From NCBI GenBank assembly GCA_045617525.1, contig JAZLIT010000157.1:1-18212 (forward strand): DNA of 18,212 nt. Direction: 5' to 3'. How positions within the stretch are numbered: position 1 is the stretch's first letter; the number at the start of each line of letters is the position of its first letter. Shown here in pieces: positions 1-6,230 of the stretch. A program made the position numbers and the translations under genes. This DNA comes from JAZLIT01 sp045617525 (GTDB lineage Bacteria > Bacillota > Bacilli > Bacillales_A > Planococcaceae). The notes beneath the pieces were generated by a model. It was not told where the DNA came from, ran no database searches, and saw only the letters and a list, made by a program, of their open reading frames with translations.

Positions 1-116
1 CCTTCGTTCTATTTTGTATCTCTTTTATTGCCCGGAAAGAGCGAATCGTCTTGTTCAGCGTCTTCACTTTATATTTTATGCTCTACCTAGGCTCGAATAT
101 AACGAAACTAATTTAG
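1..116 (+). CDS. 3' end of an unidentified, probably membrane protein (partial)
   Basis: Reading from base 3, an open frame runs to a TAG at 114-116 and gives about 37 residues. They form a hydrophobic stretch, a short basic loop (RKER), then a second hydrophobic stretch ending in a polar tail. This looks like the last one or two membrane helices of a larger protein whose start lies outside the window. A second open frame (from base 2, TGA at 126-128) is less hydrophobic and more mixed, so I prefer the first. No family can be named from so short a piece, and it is possible that neither frame is coding. Confidence 0.4.
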   Translation, partial: FVLFCISFIARKERIVLFSVFTLYFMLYLGSNITKLI

Positions 117-222
117 AGCGGTTTTGAAGGTAACTTATTAAACTTTATTAGGTATCATAATTTTAGGGGCTAAAGTGCATTAATAGAACTGTAAGAATAC
201 ACGTTATAATGCGGAGGGGAAA

Positions 223-450
223 ATGATATTTTTCAAAAAGATGGCTAAATTTGAGCAAGATAATTGGGCAAAAGCAGCAATCCTCGGGTTTTACAGTTAT
301 ATGCTGCTATTATTTATAAATTATATTTATTTTTCACTATCTAAAAGTGAGCCTTTTACTTCAGGTGTAATTTTTTGGACTGGATTATTAATAGCTTTTG
401 GATACCAGCTTATATTAAATTTAAAGTCTACGATGAAATCAAAAAAATAA
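223..450 (+). CDS. small two-helix membrane protein, function unknown
   Basis: The 75-residue product has a short basic, amphipathic N-terminus (residues 1-16), a hydrophobic segment at about 18-38, a short polar loop (SKSEPFTS) and a second hydrophobic segment at about 46-66, ending in a lysine-rich tail (KSTMKSKK). By the positive-inside rule both ends should face the cytoplasm. The ATG at 223 has a good Shine-Dalgarno GGAGGGG at 213-219. The gene stands alone and ends ahead of a strong hairpin at 523-566. I do not recognise the family. The clear RBS, two plausible helices and following terminator support a real gene, but nothing shows what it does. Confidence 0.65.
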   Translation: MIFFKKMAKFEQDNWAKAAILGFYSYMLLLFINYIYFSLSKSEPFTSGVIFWTGLLIAFGYQLILNLKSTMKSKK

Positions 451-522
451 ACTAATCCATACCTTTTCTTAGTGAAGTAACTTCAAAATAACGTTCCAAA
501 ATGAAAGTTTGAGAACACACAC

Positions 523-566
523 AAAAAAACCACAAATGTTGTTAAGTCAACGTTTGCGGGTTTTTT
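523..566. terminator. bidirectional terminator between the small membrane gene and the kinase-like gene
   Basis: An A-run, CC, a CAAA...GTTG arm, a TTAAGT loop, the matching CAAC...TTTG arm, GG and a T-run form a stem of about 18 pairs with one small irregularity and one G-T pair. A's on one side and T's on the other let it end transcripts from both the + gene (stop at 450) and the - gene (stop at 598). Confidence 0.85.
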
Positions 567-597
567 CGATTCAGTTTTATATCAATGATTTAACGTT

Positions 598-1167
598 CTA
601 TTTTAGATAATTTTGAATTTCTTGGATAATGTCACAGAGTTCTCGATTCGTCGTTGGGATACAGTGAAATTCCGATTCTAACGCATTAAACTCTTCTAAA
701 AAGCGTTGACGCAGAGCTACATCATTTAATTGATCATCTAAAAATCCACGACCTCTTTCGTCTAAACGTAATTGACGTTCAGATTCCTCTACATCTAAAT
801 AGAAAATATAATCCGGCTTGCGAATCGAATACAGCTGCGTATCATGTTCATAATTCACATCGAGACCTTTCGCACGATGCGAAACAACCGTATCTATGAA
901 ATAGCGGATGCAATAAATATTCTCATCCTTTTCCGCTAACGCATCATTTACTAATTCCGTTAAGTAAACATTTGATGCTAAGTAATATAAATAATGGGCA
1001 GCTGGTGATTTTTTATAAACCTGCTCATCAATCGCATTACGATTTGTTGAAAAAGGAAATGGTGGCGATTTAAATAATGATGAGCCTACATCTTCACTAT
1101 GTAATTGTTCAGCAACTGTACTTGTACCACTACCATCTAATCCTGTTATTACGATAAATTTCCCCAT
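598..1167 (-). CDS. thymidylate-kinase-like P-loop protein with a lysine-less Walker A
   Basis: The 189-residue protein has the layout of the dTMP kinase/deoxynucleoside kinase superfamily. The N-terminal strand FIVITG leads into a P-loop at residues 9-17 (GLDGSGTST), an IRYFIDTVVSHR segment near 87-98 stands where nucleoside kinases carry the (D)RY-type motif, the strand PDYIFYLDV lies at 118-126, and an arginine-rich LID-like stretch RLDERGR follows at 134-140. The usual Walker A lysine is a threonine (T15, codon ACA), so normal phosphate transfer cannot be assumed. Length is slightly short of typical dTMP kinases (about 205-215). The ATG at 1167 is supported by GAGGTGA at 1174-1180. The gene is monocistronic, between the terminator at 523-566 and the divergent nitrogen promoter. 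It may be a distinct subfamily that conserves this change; I would not name it tmk. Confidence 0.75.
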   Translation of the reverse strand: MGKFIVITGLDGSGTSTVAEQLHSEDVGSSLFKSPPFPFSTNRNAIDEQVYKKSPAAHYLYYLASNVYLTELVNDALAEKDENIYCIRYFIDTVVSHRAKGLDVNYEHDTQLYSIRKPDYIFYLDVEESERQLRLDERGRGFLDDQLNDVALRQRFLEEFNALESEFHCIPTTNRELCDIIQEIQNYLK

Positions 1168-1407
1168 TGCTTATCACCTCAAGTAGTTAAAATCATACAA
1201 ACCTTACTATAAATATAGATGGCAGTAAATAACATATTGAACTATTAAGAAGAAATCCAATAATTAAAAGGTATTTTTATGTACTTTTATCTATTAGTTT
1301 ATATGGAACTTTACCTTACACGAACTTAAATCCTCGTTTCTTTCCCTTTATAAGCAGTGATGTAACCACTTTCATATCATAACAAGATGAAATCAATCGA
1401 AAATACA

Positions 1408-1424
1408 TGTTAGTTTTTCTTACA
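1408..1424 (+). promoter_or_regulatory. upstream GlnR/TnrA-type box of glnK-amtB
   Basis: TGTTA-N7-TTACA matches the Bacillus consensus TGTNA-N7-TNACA at every fixed position. Its centre (1416) lies about 51 bases before the predicted start near 1467, the position from which TnrA activates in B. subtilis. The role is inferred from sequence and spacing. Confidence 0.8.
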
Positions 1425-1431
1425 TAATACA

Positions 1432-1460
1432 TTGATTTTTCTGTCAATTCAATTTAACAT
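1432..1460 (+). promoter_or_regulatory. probable sigma-A promoter of glnK-amtB
   Basis: TTGATT (1432-1437), a 17-base spacer and TAACAT (1455-1460) place the start of transcription near 1467. The weak -10 suits an activator-dependent promoter, and the box at 1408-1424 is ideally placed to supply activation. Confidence 0.6.
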
Positions 1461-1476
1461 GTTAGATAACATAACA
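1460..1476 (+). promoter_or_regulatory. second GlnR/TnrA-type box over the transcription start
   Basis: TGTTA-N7-TAACA also matches the consensus at every fixed position. It lies across the predicted start, ends just before the Shine-Dalgarno (1478-1484), and its centre is 52 bases from that of the first box. A protein bound here would block transcription, so a repressing role (GlnR, or TnrA itself) is inferred. Confidence 0.7.
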
Positions 1477-1493
1477 CAAAGGAGTTGTTGATT

Positions 1494-1835
1494 ATGAAGA
1501 AGATCGAAGCAATTATTCGTCCCGAAGTATTCGCTAAAGTTCGAGAGGGCTTAGCTGCTGCTGGTATTGATGGATTAAGCATTTCAGAAATCGCTGGTTG
1601 CGGACGTCAAGAAGGTCGCACTGGTTTATTCCGTGGAAATGCCTATTCAATGGAATTTTCCCAAAAATTAAAACTGGAGATGGTAGTTGACAACGCAAAA
1701 GTCCAAGCAATTATTGACGTATTACTTCGTGACGCATCAACAGGCGAAGTTGGAGATGGGAAAATTTTTATCTATCCAGTAGAACAAGCAATTCGTATCC
1801 GAACAAAAGAAATCGGTCTTGTAGCGATCGACTAA
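1494..1835 (+). CDS. glnK: PII nitrogen regulatory protein
   Basis: PII proteins are cytoplasmic trimers that bind ATP/ADP and 2-oxoglutarate and plug the AmtB pore when nitrogen is plentiful. The 113-residue product has the whole PII fold: an N-terminal IEAII strand, the GCGRQEGRT segment leading into the T-loop (37-55), Tyr51 in RGNAYSMEF at the uridylylation position of E. coli GlnB, and the B-loop signature STGEVGDGKIF with Lys90. I start at the ATG at 1494, with AAAGGAG at 1478-1484 and a 9-base gap. A TTG at 1485 would touch the RBS and add only three residues. It is followed 15 bases later by amtB. The order glnK then amtB is reversed from B. subtilis, where amtB (nrgA) comes first. 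Expression should rise on nitrogen limitation via the two upstream boxes. Confidence 0.95.
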   Translation: MKKIEAIIRPEVFAKVREGLAAAGIDGLSISEIAGCGRQEGRTGLFRGNAYSMEFSQKLKLEMVVDNAKVQAIIDVLLRDASTGEVGDGKIFIYPVEQAIRIRTKEIGLVAID

Positions 1836-1850
1836 AAGGAGGAATCATTC

Positions 1851-3152
1851 ATGACTATTGAAGCATTAGAACTTTCTATTAATCTTGTATGGGTTATGCT
1901 AGGTGCATTTTTAGTATTCTTTATGCACACAGGTTTCGCAATGGTGGAAGCCGGTTTCACTCGATCTAAAAACGCAATTAATATTTTAATGAAAAACTTC
2001 TTAACAATTTCTATTGGTGGTATCGTTTATTACTTAGCTGGCTTCGCTTTCATGTTTGGTGATTCAGTAAATGGAATTATCGGTTTCTCAGGATTCGCAT
2101 TAAATGGTGTTGATAATATTGACATCTTCGTGTTCCAAGCAATGTTTGCTGCAACTTGCGCAACAATCATTTCAGGTGCTGTAGCTGAGCGCACAAATAT
2201 CACGGCTTACATGGGCGTAGTTGTTATTATGACATTATTCATTTACCCAGTAGTAGGTCACTGGATTTGGCAAGGTGACGGTTGGATTACAGAACTAGGT
2301 TTTGTTGACTTTGCTGGTTCGACAGTAGTTCACTTAACAGGTGCTGTTGCTGCATTAGTTGCTGCTGCAATGATTGGCCCACGTATCGGTAAATATACTG
2401 GTAAGCGTGTAAATGTAATTCCAGGTCACTCAATCCCACTTGGTGCACTTGGCGTATTCATTCTTTGGTTAGGTTGGTTTGGCTTCAACGGCGCTTCTAC
2501 ACTAGCTGCTGATCCATCAACTGTACCTACAGTTATTGCTAACACATTTTTAGCTGCTTCGGCTGGTATTATTGCAACAGCCTTTTATACAAAGTTCCGT
2601 TTCGGCCATATCGATGGTTCATTAACATTAAACGGCGCTCTTGCAGGTTTAGTAGGTATTACTGCTGGTGCATTAGACGTAGCAATCTATGGCGCAATCA
2701 TTATCGGCCTTATTGCTGGTCCAATTCTAGTTGAAGGTGTTCGTTTAATCGAGCATAAATTCCGTGTAGATGATCCAGTAGGTGCTATTGCAGTTCACGG
2801 TATCTGTGGTATCTGGGGTACAATCGCAGTTGGTTTATTCCACGTAACAGATGGTTTATTCTACAGCGGTAGCCCAACATTAGTGGCAGTTCAAGCAGTC
2901 GGTGTACTTGCTGTAATCGCATGGACTTCTATTACAATGTTCATTGGACTATCAGTGATCAAAGTATTCGTTCCTCTACGCGTTACTGCTGAAGAGGAAA
3001 TTCAAGGTCTTGATATTTCAGAACACGGTTCAAACGCTTACGAAATGCAAGATGTATTCAAAGGTGTTGCAAGTGGTGGTGGTAGTGATTCATTCGCTCA
3101 ACGCCTAACTACATTAGGTACAACACCAGCCGCGCAGGATAATAAAGCTTAA
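1851..3152 (+). CDS. amtB: ammonium transporter of the Amt/MEP/Rh family
   Basis: AmtB is a trimeric inner-membrane channel that takes in ammonium when it is scarce. The 433-residue protein is full length, with about eleven hydrophobic helices. It carries the conserved MVEAGFTRSKNA segment (31-42), the family signature around D153-F-A-G-S with the first pore histidine H161, and the second pore histidine H316 in HGICGIWG. F99 in QAMFAATCA fits the outer phenylalanine gate. The C-terminal tail contains GLDISEHGSNAYE, the conserved cytoplasmic segment involved in gating and in docking PII, followed by a Gly/Ser-rich extension. There is no cleavable signal peptide, as usual in Bacillus homologues. 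The RBS AAAGGAGG lies before the ATG at 1851. It is co-transcribed with glnK and ends ahead of a strong terminator. Confidence 0.97.
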   Translation: MTIEALELSINLVWVMLGAFLVFFMHTGFAMVEAGFTRSKNAINILMKNFLTISIGGIVYYLAGFAFMFGDSVNGIIGFSGFALNGVDNIDIFVFQAMFAATCATIISGAVAERTNITAYMGVVVIMTLFIYPVVGHWIWQGDGWITELGFVDFAGSTVVHLTGAVAALVAAAMIGPRIGKYTGKRVNVIPGHSIPLGALGVFILWLGWFGFNGASTLAADPSTVPTVIANTFLAASAGIIATAFYTKFRFGHIDGSLTLNGALAGLVGITAGALDVAIYGAIIIGLIAGPILVEGVRLIEHKFRVDDPVGAIAVHGICGIWGTIAVGLFHVTDGLFYSGSPTLVAVQAVGVLAVIAWTSITMFIGLSVIKVFVPLRVTAEEEIQGLDISEHGSNAYEMQDVFKGVASGGGSDSFAQRLTTLGTTPAAQDNKA

Positions 3153-3159
3153 TTATTTC

Positions 3160-3206
3160 AAATTTGTTTTGCCCTAAACAAATTTTGGCTAGCCCCCTTA
3201 CTAGCC
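3160..3206 (+). other. two tandem hairpins after amtB without U-tracts
   Basis: A perfect 10-base inverted repeat (AAATTTGTTT, 3160-3169; AAACAAATTT, 3176-3185) is followed at once by a 6-base one (GGCTAG, 3187-3192; CTAGCC, 3201-3206). Neither has a T-run, so they are not typical terminators. They may protect the 3' end of the mRNA. Confidence 0.5.
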
Positions 3207-3234
3207 TCCCCCCAATTCTTTCGAACATAATAAA

Positions 3235-3285
3235 AAAATGAAAAAACTAACCTGATCCCCCAAGTCAGGTTAGTTTTTTCATTTT
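3235..3285 (+). terminator. terminator of the glnK-amtB operon
   Basis: A perfect 21-base-pair stem (3235-3255 with 3265-3285) closes a 9-base loop (TCCCCCAAG). The 3' arm contains TTTTTT and ends in TTTT, and the 5' arm is correspondingly A-rich, so it would work in both directions. It also insulates the proline dehydrogenase gene from read-through. Confidence 0.9.
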
Positions 3286-3307
3286 AAAGGCAGTTAACTA
3301 TATATAG

Positions 3308-3332
3308 TTTGAATATTCGATTAAAATTCAAA
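3308..3332. promoter_or_regulatory. inverted repeat upstream of the proline dehydrogenase promoter
   Basis: TTTGAAT (3308-3314), 11 bases and ATTCAAA (3326-3332) form a perfect 7-base inverted repeat about 28 bases before the -10 at 3360. Its place suits an activator or repressor site. The region is very AT-rich, so chance is possible, and I cannot assign a regulator. Confidence 0.35.
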
Positions 3333-3356
3333 CATAATACTCTTTATATTCTAATA

Positions 3357-3365
3357 TGGTATAAT
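3357..3365 (+). promoter_or_regulatory. extended -10 promoter of the proline dehydrogenase gene
   Basis: TGGTATAAT is a perfect TATAAT with the TGn extension, and no good -35 is present. Transcription would begin near 3372, ten bases before the Shine-Dalgarno AAGGAG at 3382-3387. Confidence 0.65.
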
Positions 3366-3395
3366 TTTCAATAAAATAGCTAAGGAGTAGTTTCT

Positions 3396-4370
3396 ATGTT
3401 ATTACGAGATCTTTTTATCACATTATCTGAAAACCAATTTTTAAATAGCGCCGCACAAAAATATGGTTTAAAAATGGGTGCACAAAGTGTCGTTGCTGGC
3501 ACAAACATTCAAGAAGCAATTGAAAGTATCAAGAAATTAAATGCACAAGGTATTTCATGCACTGTAGATAACTTAGGCGAATTCATTATCGAGAAGTCCG
3601 AAGCAACAAGTGCAAAAAATCAGATACTAGCAGTAATTGAAGCTATTCAAGAAGAAGGCGTGGATGCTCATATTTCGTTAAAGCCATCTCAATTAGGCTT
3701 AGATATTGACATTGACTTCTGTTACGACAATTTATATGAAATCGTAGCAAAAGCTTCTGAGTATGGTATTTTCGTAAACTTTGACATGGAAAATTACGAC
3801 CGCCTTCAGCCATCATTTGATATTCTTGAAGAATTATCAAAAACATTCGACAACATCGGCACTGTAATCCAAGCCTACTTCTTCCGCGCACAAGAAGACA
3901 TCGAGAAATTCAAAAATTATCGTTTACGTATCGTAAAGGGTGCTTATAAAGAGACTGAAGAAGTTGCTTATCAAGACAAGCTTGATATCGATTTAAACTA
4001 TATTGAGCTTATCGAGTATCACTTATTAAACGGTAAGTTTACATCAATTGCCACACATGACCATTACGTAATTAATCATGTGAAACGTTTCGTGAAAGAG
4101 CAAGGTATTTCAACAGATAAGTTCGAGTTCCAAATGCTATATGGTTTCCGTACAGAGATGCAAGTGGAATTGGTAAAGGAAGGCTTTAACTTCTGCACAT
4201 ACGTACCTTTCGGCAATGATTGGTACGGCTACTTTATGCGTCGACTTGCAGAGCGTCCACAAAACCTTAATTTAGTGACGAAGCAAGTATTCACTAAAAA
4301 GACAAACATAATTATCGGTGTAGCAGCTGGTGCATTCCTGTTAGGTCGATTAACAAACAAAAAGAAATAA
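3396..4370 (+). CDS. proline dehydrogenase with an extra C-terminal hydrophobic tail
   Basis: This FAD enzyme oxidises proline to pyrroline-5-carboxylate, the first step of proline breakdown. Residues 1-300 match the monofunctional Bacillus PutB/FadM type: LKPSQLGL (95-102), the acidic NFDMENYDR strand (128-136), IVKGAY (179-184), ATHDH (219-223), FEFQMLYG (243-250) and the substrate-binding signature YFMRRLAERP (279-288, R282 and R283). The protein is 324 residues, about 20 longer than the usual roughly 300. The excess is a glycine/alanine-rich hydrophobic stretch at 303-319 ending in TNKKK, which looks like a tail anchor. The ATG at 3396 has AAGGAG at 3382-3387. No pyrroline-5-carboxylate dehydrogenase lies nearby. 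PutB and FadM (YusM) cannot be told apart by eye, so no symbol is given. Confidence 0.92.
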   Translation: MLLRDLFITLSENQFLNSAAQKYGLKMGAQSVVAGTNIQEAIESIKKLNAQGISCTVDNLGEFIIEKSEATSAKNQILAVIEAIQEEGVDAHISLKPSQLGLDIDIDFCYDNLYEIVAKASEYGIFVNFDMENYDRLQPSFDILEELSKTFDNIGTVIQAYFFRAQEDIEKFKNYRLRIVKGAYKETEEVAYQDKLDIDLNYIELIEYHLLNGKFTSIATHDHYVINHVKRFVKEQGISTDKFEFQMLYGFRTEMQVELVKEGFNFCTYVPFGNDWYGYFMRRLAERPQNLNLVTKQVFTKKTNIIIGVAAGAFLLGRLTNKKK

Positions 4371-4413
4371 AAATAGGGAGTAGCTAATGTTACGATTAGC
4401 TACTCCCTATTTT
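4370..4413. terminator. bidirectional terminator between the proline dehydrogenase and desR genes
   Basis: A perfect 19-base-pair stem (4370-4388 with 4395-4413) closes a 6-base loop (GTTACG) and has A's and T's at its ends. It starts in the stop codon of the + gene and ends right next to the stop of desR on the - strand, so it serves both. Confidence 0.93.
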
Positions 4414-5019
4414 TTATTTATTCCAGCCTTTTTCTCTAAAACGTGCAATCGCTTCGATACGATTACCGACATTTAGCTTATCTAAAATCGTCGAAATATA
4501 GTTACGCACCGTCCCTGCAGATAAAAATAACTCTGCCGCGATTTCCTTCGTCGTTTTACCTTCTGCAACTAGCTCTAGCACTTGGCTTTCACGATCTGTT
4601 AACGGGTTTTCACTATCGTCCTCATACACAAAATCGACGAGCTCAGGTGCATAGATACGTCGCCCATCCATCACAATGCGAATTGAATTGACCAATTCTT
4701 CAATCGGACTATCCTTCAATAAATAGCCACGAACACCTGCTTTACGTGCACGCTCAAAATAACCAGGACGTGCAAATGTTGTTAAAATAATTATTTTGCA
4801 ATCAGACTCACGTAATGTTTCAGCTGCATCTAGGCCGGTCATGACTGGCATTTCAATGTCCATTATACATACATCTGGCTGCAAATTATTCACTAATTCA
4901 ACAGCTTCCTCACCATTTTTAGCCATCCCAACAACCTCTATATCGTCCTCAAGGCTTAACAGCGAGTTCATTGCGCCAAGGAGCATACCTTGATCTTCTG
5001 CTATTACTATTCTTATCAT
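4414..5019 (-). CDS. desR: response regulator of the membrane-fluidity system, DesR
   Basis: DesR is the cytoplasmic partner of DesK; once phosphorylated it activates the desaturase gene in B. subtilis. The 201-residue protein has a receiver domain (1-120) with the acidic pocket E8-D9, phospho-acceptor D54 (IMDIEMP), T80 and K102 (YLLKD). A LuxR/NarL-type helix-turn-helix follows at about 136-198 (NPLTDRESQVLELVAEG, then TTKEIAAELFLSAGTVRNYI). The start codon overlaps the desK stop in an ATGA arrangement (5016-5019), so the two are translationally coupled. Assignment as DesR rather than another NarL-type regulator rests on its DesK partner and the adjacent desaturase gene. Confidence 0.93.
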   Translation of the reverse strand: MIRIVIAEDQGMLLGAMNSLLSLEDDIEVVGMAKNGEEAVELVNNLQPDVCIMDIEMPVMTGLDAAETLRESDCKIIILTTFARPGYFERARKAGVRGYLLKDSPIEELVNSIRIVMDGRRIYAPELVDFVYEDDSENPLTDRESQVLELVAEGKTTKEIAAELFLSAGTVRNYISTILDKLNVGNRIEAIARFREKGWNK

Positions 5020-6152
5020 TTCTTTACACTCCCTTTTTGATGCGTGATAGCTACTGGCACATGAACAATCAATTCTGTCCCTTGCTCGCTATTAATTTCT
5101 AAAGAACCATTTATAAACTCCAAACGCTCTTTCATTCCTTTTAAGCCATTACCCGTTATATAGGAAATTGAATTGCTAATGCCAACGCCATTATCCATAA
5201 CAGCCATTCTAAATTCATTTTCTGTCTGCGAAAATGAAATTCGGCATTTTGTGGCGCGGCTATGCTTTACGACATTATTGACCGCTTCCTTTAAGCACAT
5301 ACTTACGACACTTTCCGATAGTACTGGCATTTTAAGCTTGTCTACATCGCCTATAAACTCCAGTTCAATTTCCGCAGCTGCCATTATTTGCTCAACACGA
5401 ATTAACTCTTCAGAAATTCGTACTGCACGCATATTGGCAACCAGCTCTCGCACTTCTTTTAACGCGATACTCGTCGTTTGACGGATATCCTTAATTTCTG
5501 CAATCGCTTGCTGTGGGTTTTTCTCCACAAGGCGCATTGCTAAATCACTTTTTAAACCGATCATTGATAGCTTTTGACCAAGTGTATCATGTAGATCCCT
5601 TGCGATACGTTGGCGTTCCTCATGGATAACAAGCTGCGAAATACGTTCGCGTGCCGTTTCTAATTGGCCAGCTAAATTATCCTGCTTACCCTTCGAGAAA
5701 AGTGTAAATGGCAGTAACACAACACCAAGTACCGCGATTAAAATAAACGGTGTCTGCGTTAGAAACATTTCAAGCGATAAGAAATAACCGCCGACGATCG
5801 ATAATACTGTAAATCCAATATGTAACCCGTACATTATATAAAAGCCAACTGGACGACGAATATTTCCTATAAAGAACGCTGTAAAGAGCGATAAATAAAT
5901 ATAGCCAAACATCAATGTCATAATGATATTGAGCACCATTTGAAAGCTAATCCACATATAGACGAGTCCATTTCTCGACAAGAAGGAGAAGCGATGACAG
6001 ATAAAATATAGAACAATTAATAGCGCACCTAATAGGATTTGCCAAATTGAAAAGGATTGAATAATGAAGAAGAACGGCATGATACAAAAGATAATCCAAA
6101 TGTATATGCTGAGCATTGGGCTTTTGGATATAATGCTATACCAGCTTTGCAT
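5016..6152 (-). CDS. desK: membrane-thickness sensor histidine kinase DesK
   Basis: DesK is a membrane kinase/phosphatase that senses bilayer thickness in the cold. I start at the ATG ending at 6152 (378 residues), with AGAGGGG at 6158-6164. An in-frame ATG at 6182 lies directly behind a TATAAT and would precede the transcript start. With this start the phosphorylated histidine is H188 in ARDLHDTLGQKL and the hinge proline is P148, the same numbers I recall for B. subtilis DesK. Five hydrophobic helices fill about 16-150, then a coiled linker (155-180), a HisKA_3 domain with the HDxxxQ phosphatase motif, and an HATPase with N box KEAVNNVVKHS, a DNGVGI box and GNGLKGMKERL. Lys10 near the first helix is kept, while the neighbouring Asn12 of B. 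subtilis appears as Pro. It is coupled to desR. Confidence 0.95.
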   Translation of the reverse strand: MQSWYSIISKSPMLSIYIWIIFCIMPFFFIIQSFSIWQILLGALLIVLYFICHRFSFLSRNGLVYMWISFQMVLNIIMTLMFGYIYLSLFTAFFIGNIRRPVGFYIMYGLHIGFTVLSIVGGYFLSLEMFLTQTPFILIAVLGVVLLPFTLFSKGKQDNLAGQLETARERISQLVIHEERQRIARDLHDTLGQKLSMIGLKSDLAMRLVEKNPQQAIAEIKDIRQTTSIALKEVRELVANMRAVRISEELIRVEQIMAAAEIELEFIGDVDKLKMPVLSESVVSMCLKEAVNNVVKHSRATKCRISFSQTENEFRMAVMDNGVGISNSISYITGNGLKGMKERLEFINGSLEINSEQGTELIVHVPVAITHQKGSVKK

Positions 6153-6177
6153 AATTGCCCCTCTTTCGGTTTTTCTT

Positions 6178-6189
6178 TTCATTATAGCA
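6178..6189 (-). promoter_or_regulatory. extended -10 promoter of desK-desR
   Basis: On the - strand TGCTATAAT (revcomp of 6181-6189) has the TGn extension and a perfect TATAAT at 6186-6181. The start would fall near 6174, ten bases before the Shine-Dalgarno of desK at 6164-6158. No clear -35 is seen. desKR could therefore be made apart from des. Confidence 0.6.
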
Positions 6190-6230
6190 AATTGGTAGAC
6201 TGCAGCATACGCCGCAGTCTACCAAATTTT
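6190..6230 (-). terminator. hairpin between des and desK
   Basis: A long inverted repeat (GGTAGACTGC... with ...GCAGTCTACC, about 16 pairs with one mismatch or wobble near the loop) begins at the des stop codon. On the - strand only a short T-run follows the stem, so termination may be partial and some read-through into desKR is likely. The desKR promoter abuts its 3' side. Confidence 0.65.

Larger units (their letters stand above)
1168..1484. other. divergent intergenic region holding the glnK-amtB control region
   Basis: About 320 bases separate the kinase-like gene from glnK. The right-hand 80 bases hold the nitrogen boxes and promoter listed separately. The AT-rich left part holds the RBS of the leftward gene (1174-1180) and a weak -10-like ATCATA (1192-1197, - strand) with no convincing -35. 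I see no coding or structured RNA signal in the rest. Confidence 0.6.

Noticed and set aside
205..210. A perfect TATAAT just before the small membrane gene
   Set aside because: Transcription would start near 217, inside the Shine-Dalgarno (213-219), and no -35 is present. The true promoter is probably further upstream or in the preceding gene.
1485..1487. TTG as an earlier start of glnK
   Set aside because: It touches the Shine-Dalgarno (1478-1484). The ATG at 1494 has a normal gap and gives a standard PII N-terminus with Tyr at position 51.
6180..6182. Upstream in-frame ATG for desK
   Set aside because: It directly follows a TATAAT, has no RBS, and would lie before the predicted transcript start. 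The ATG at 6152 has AGAGGGG and places His at 188.
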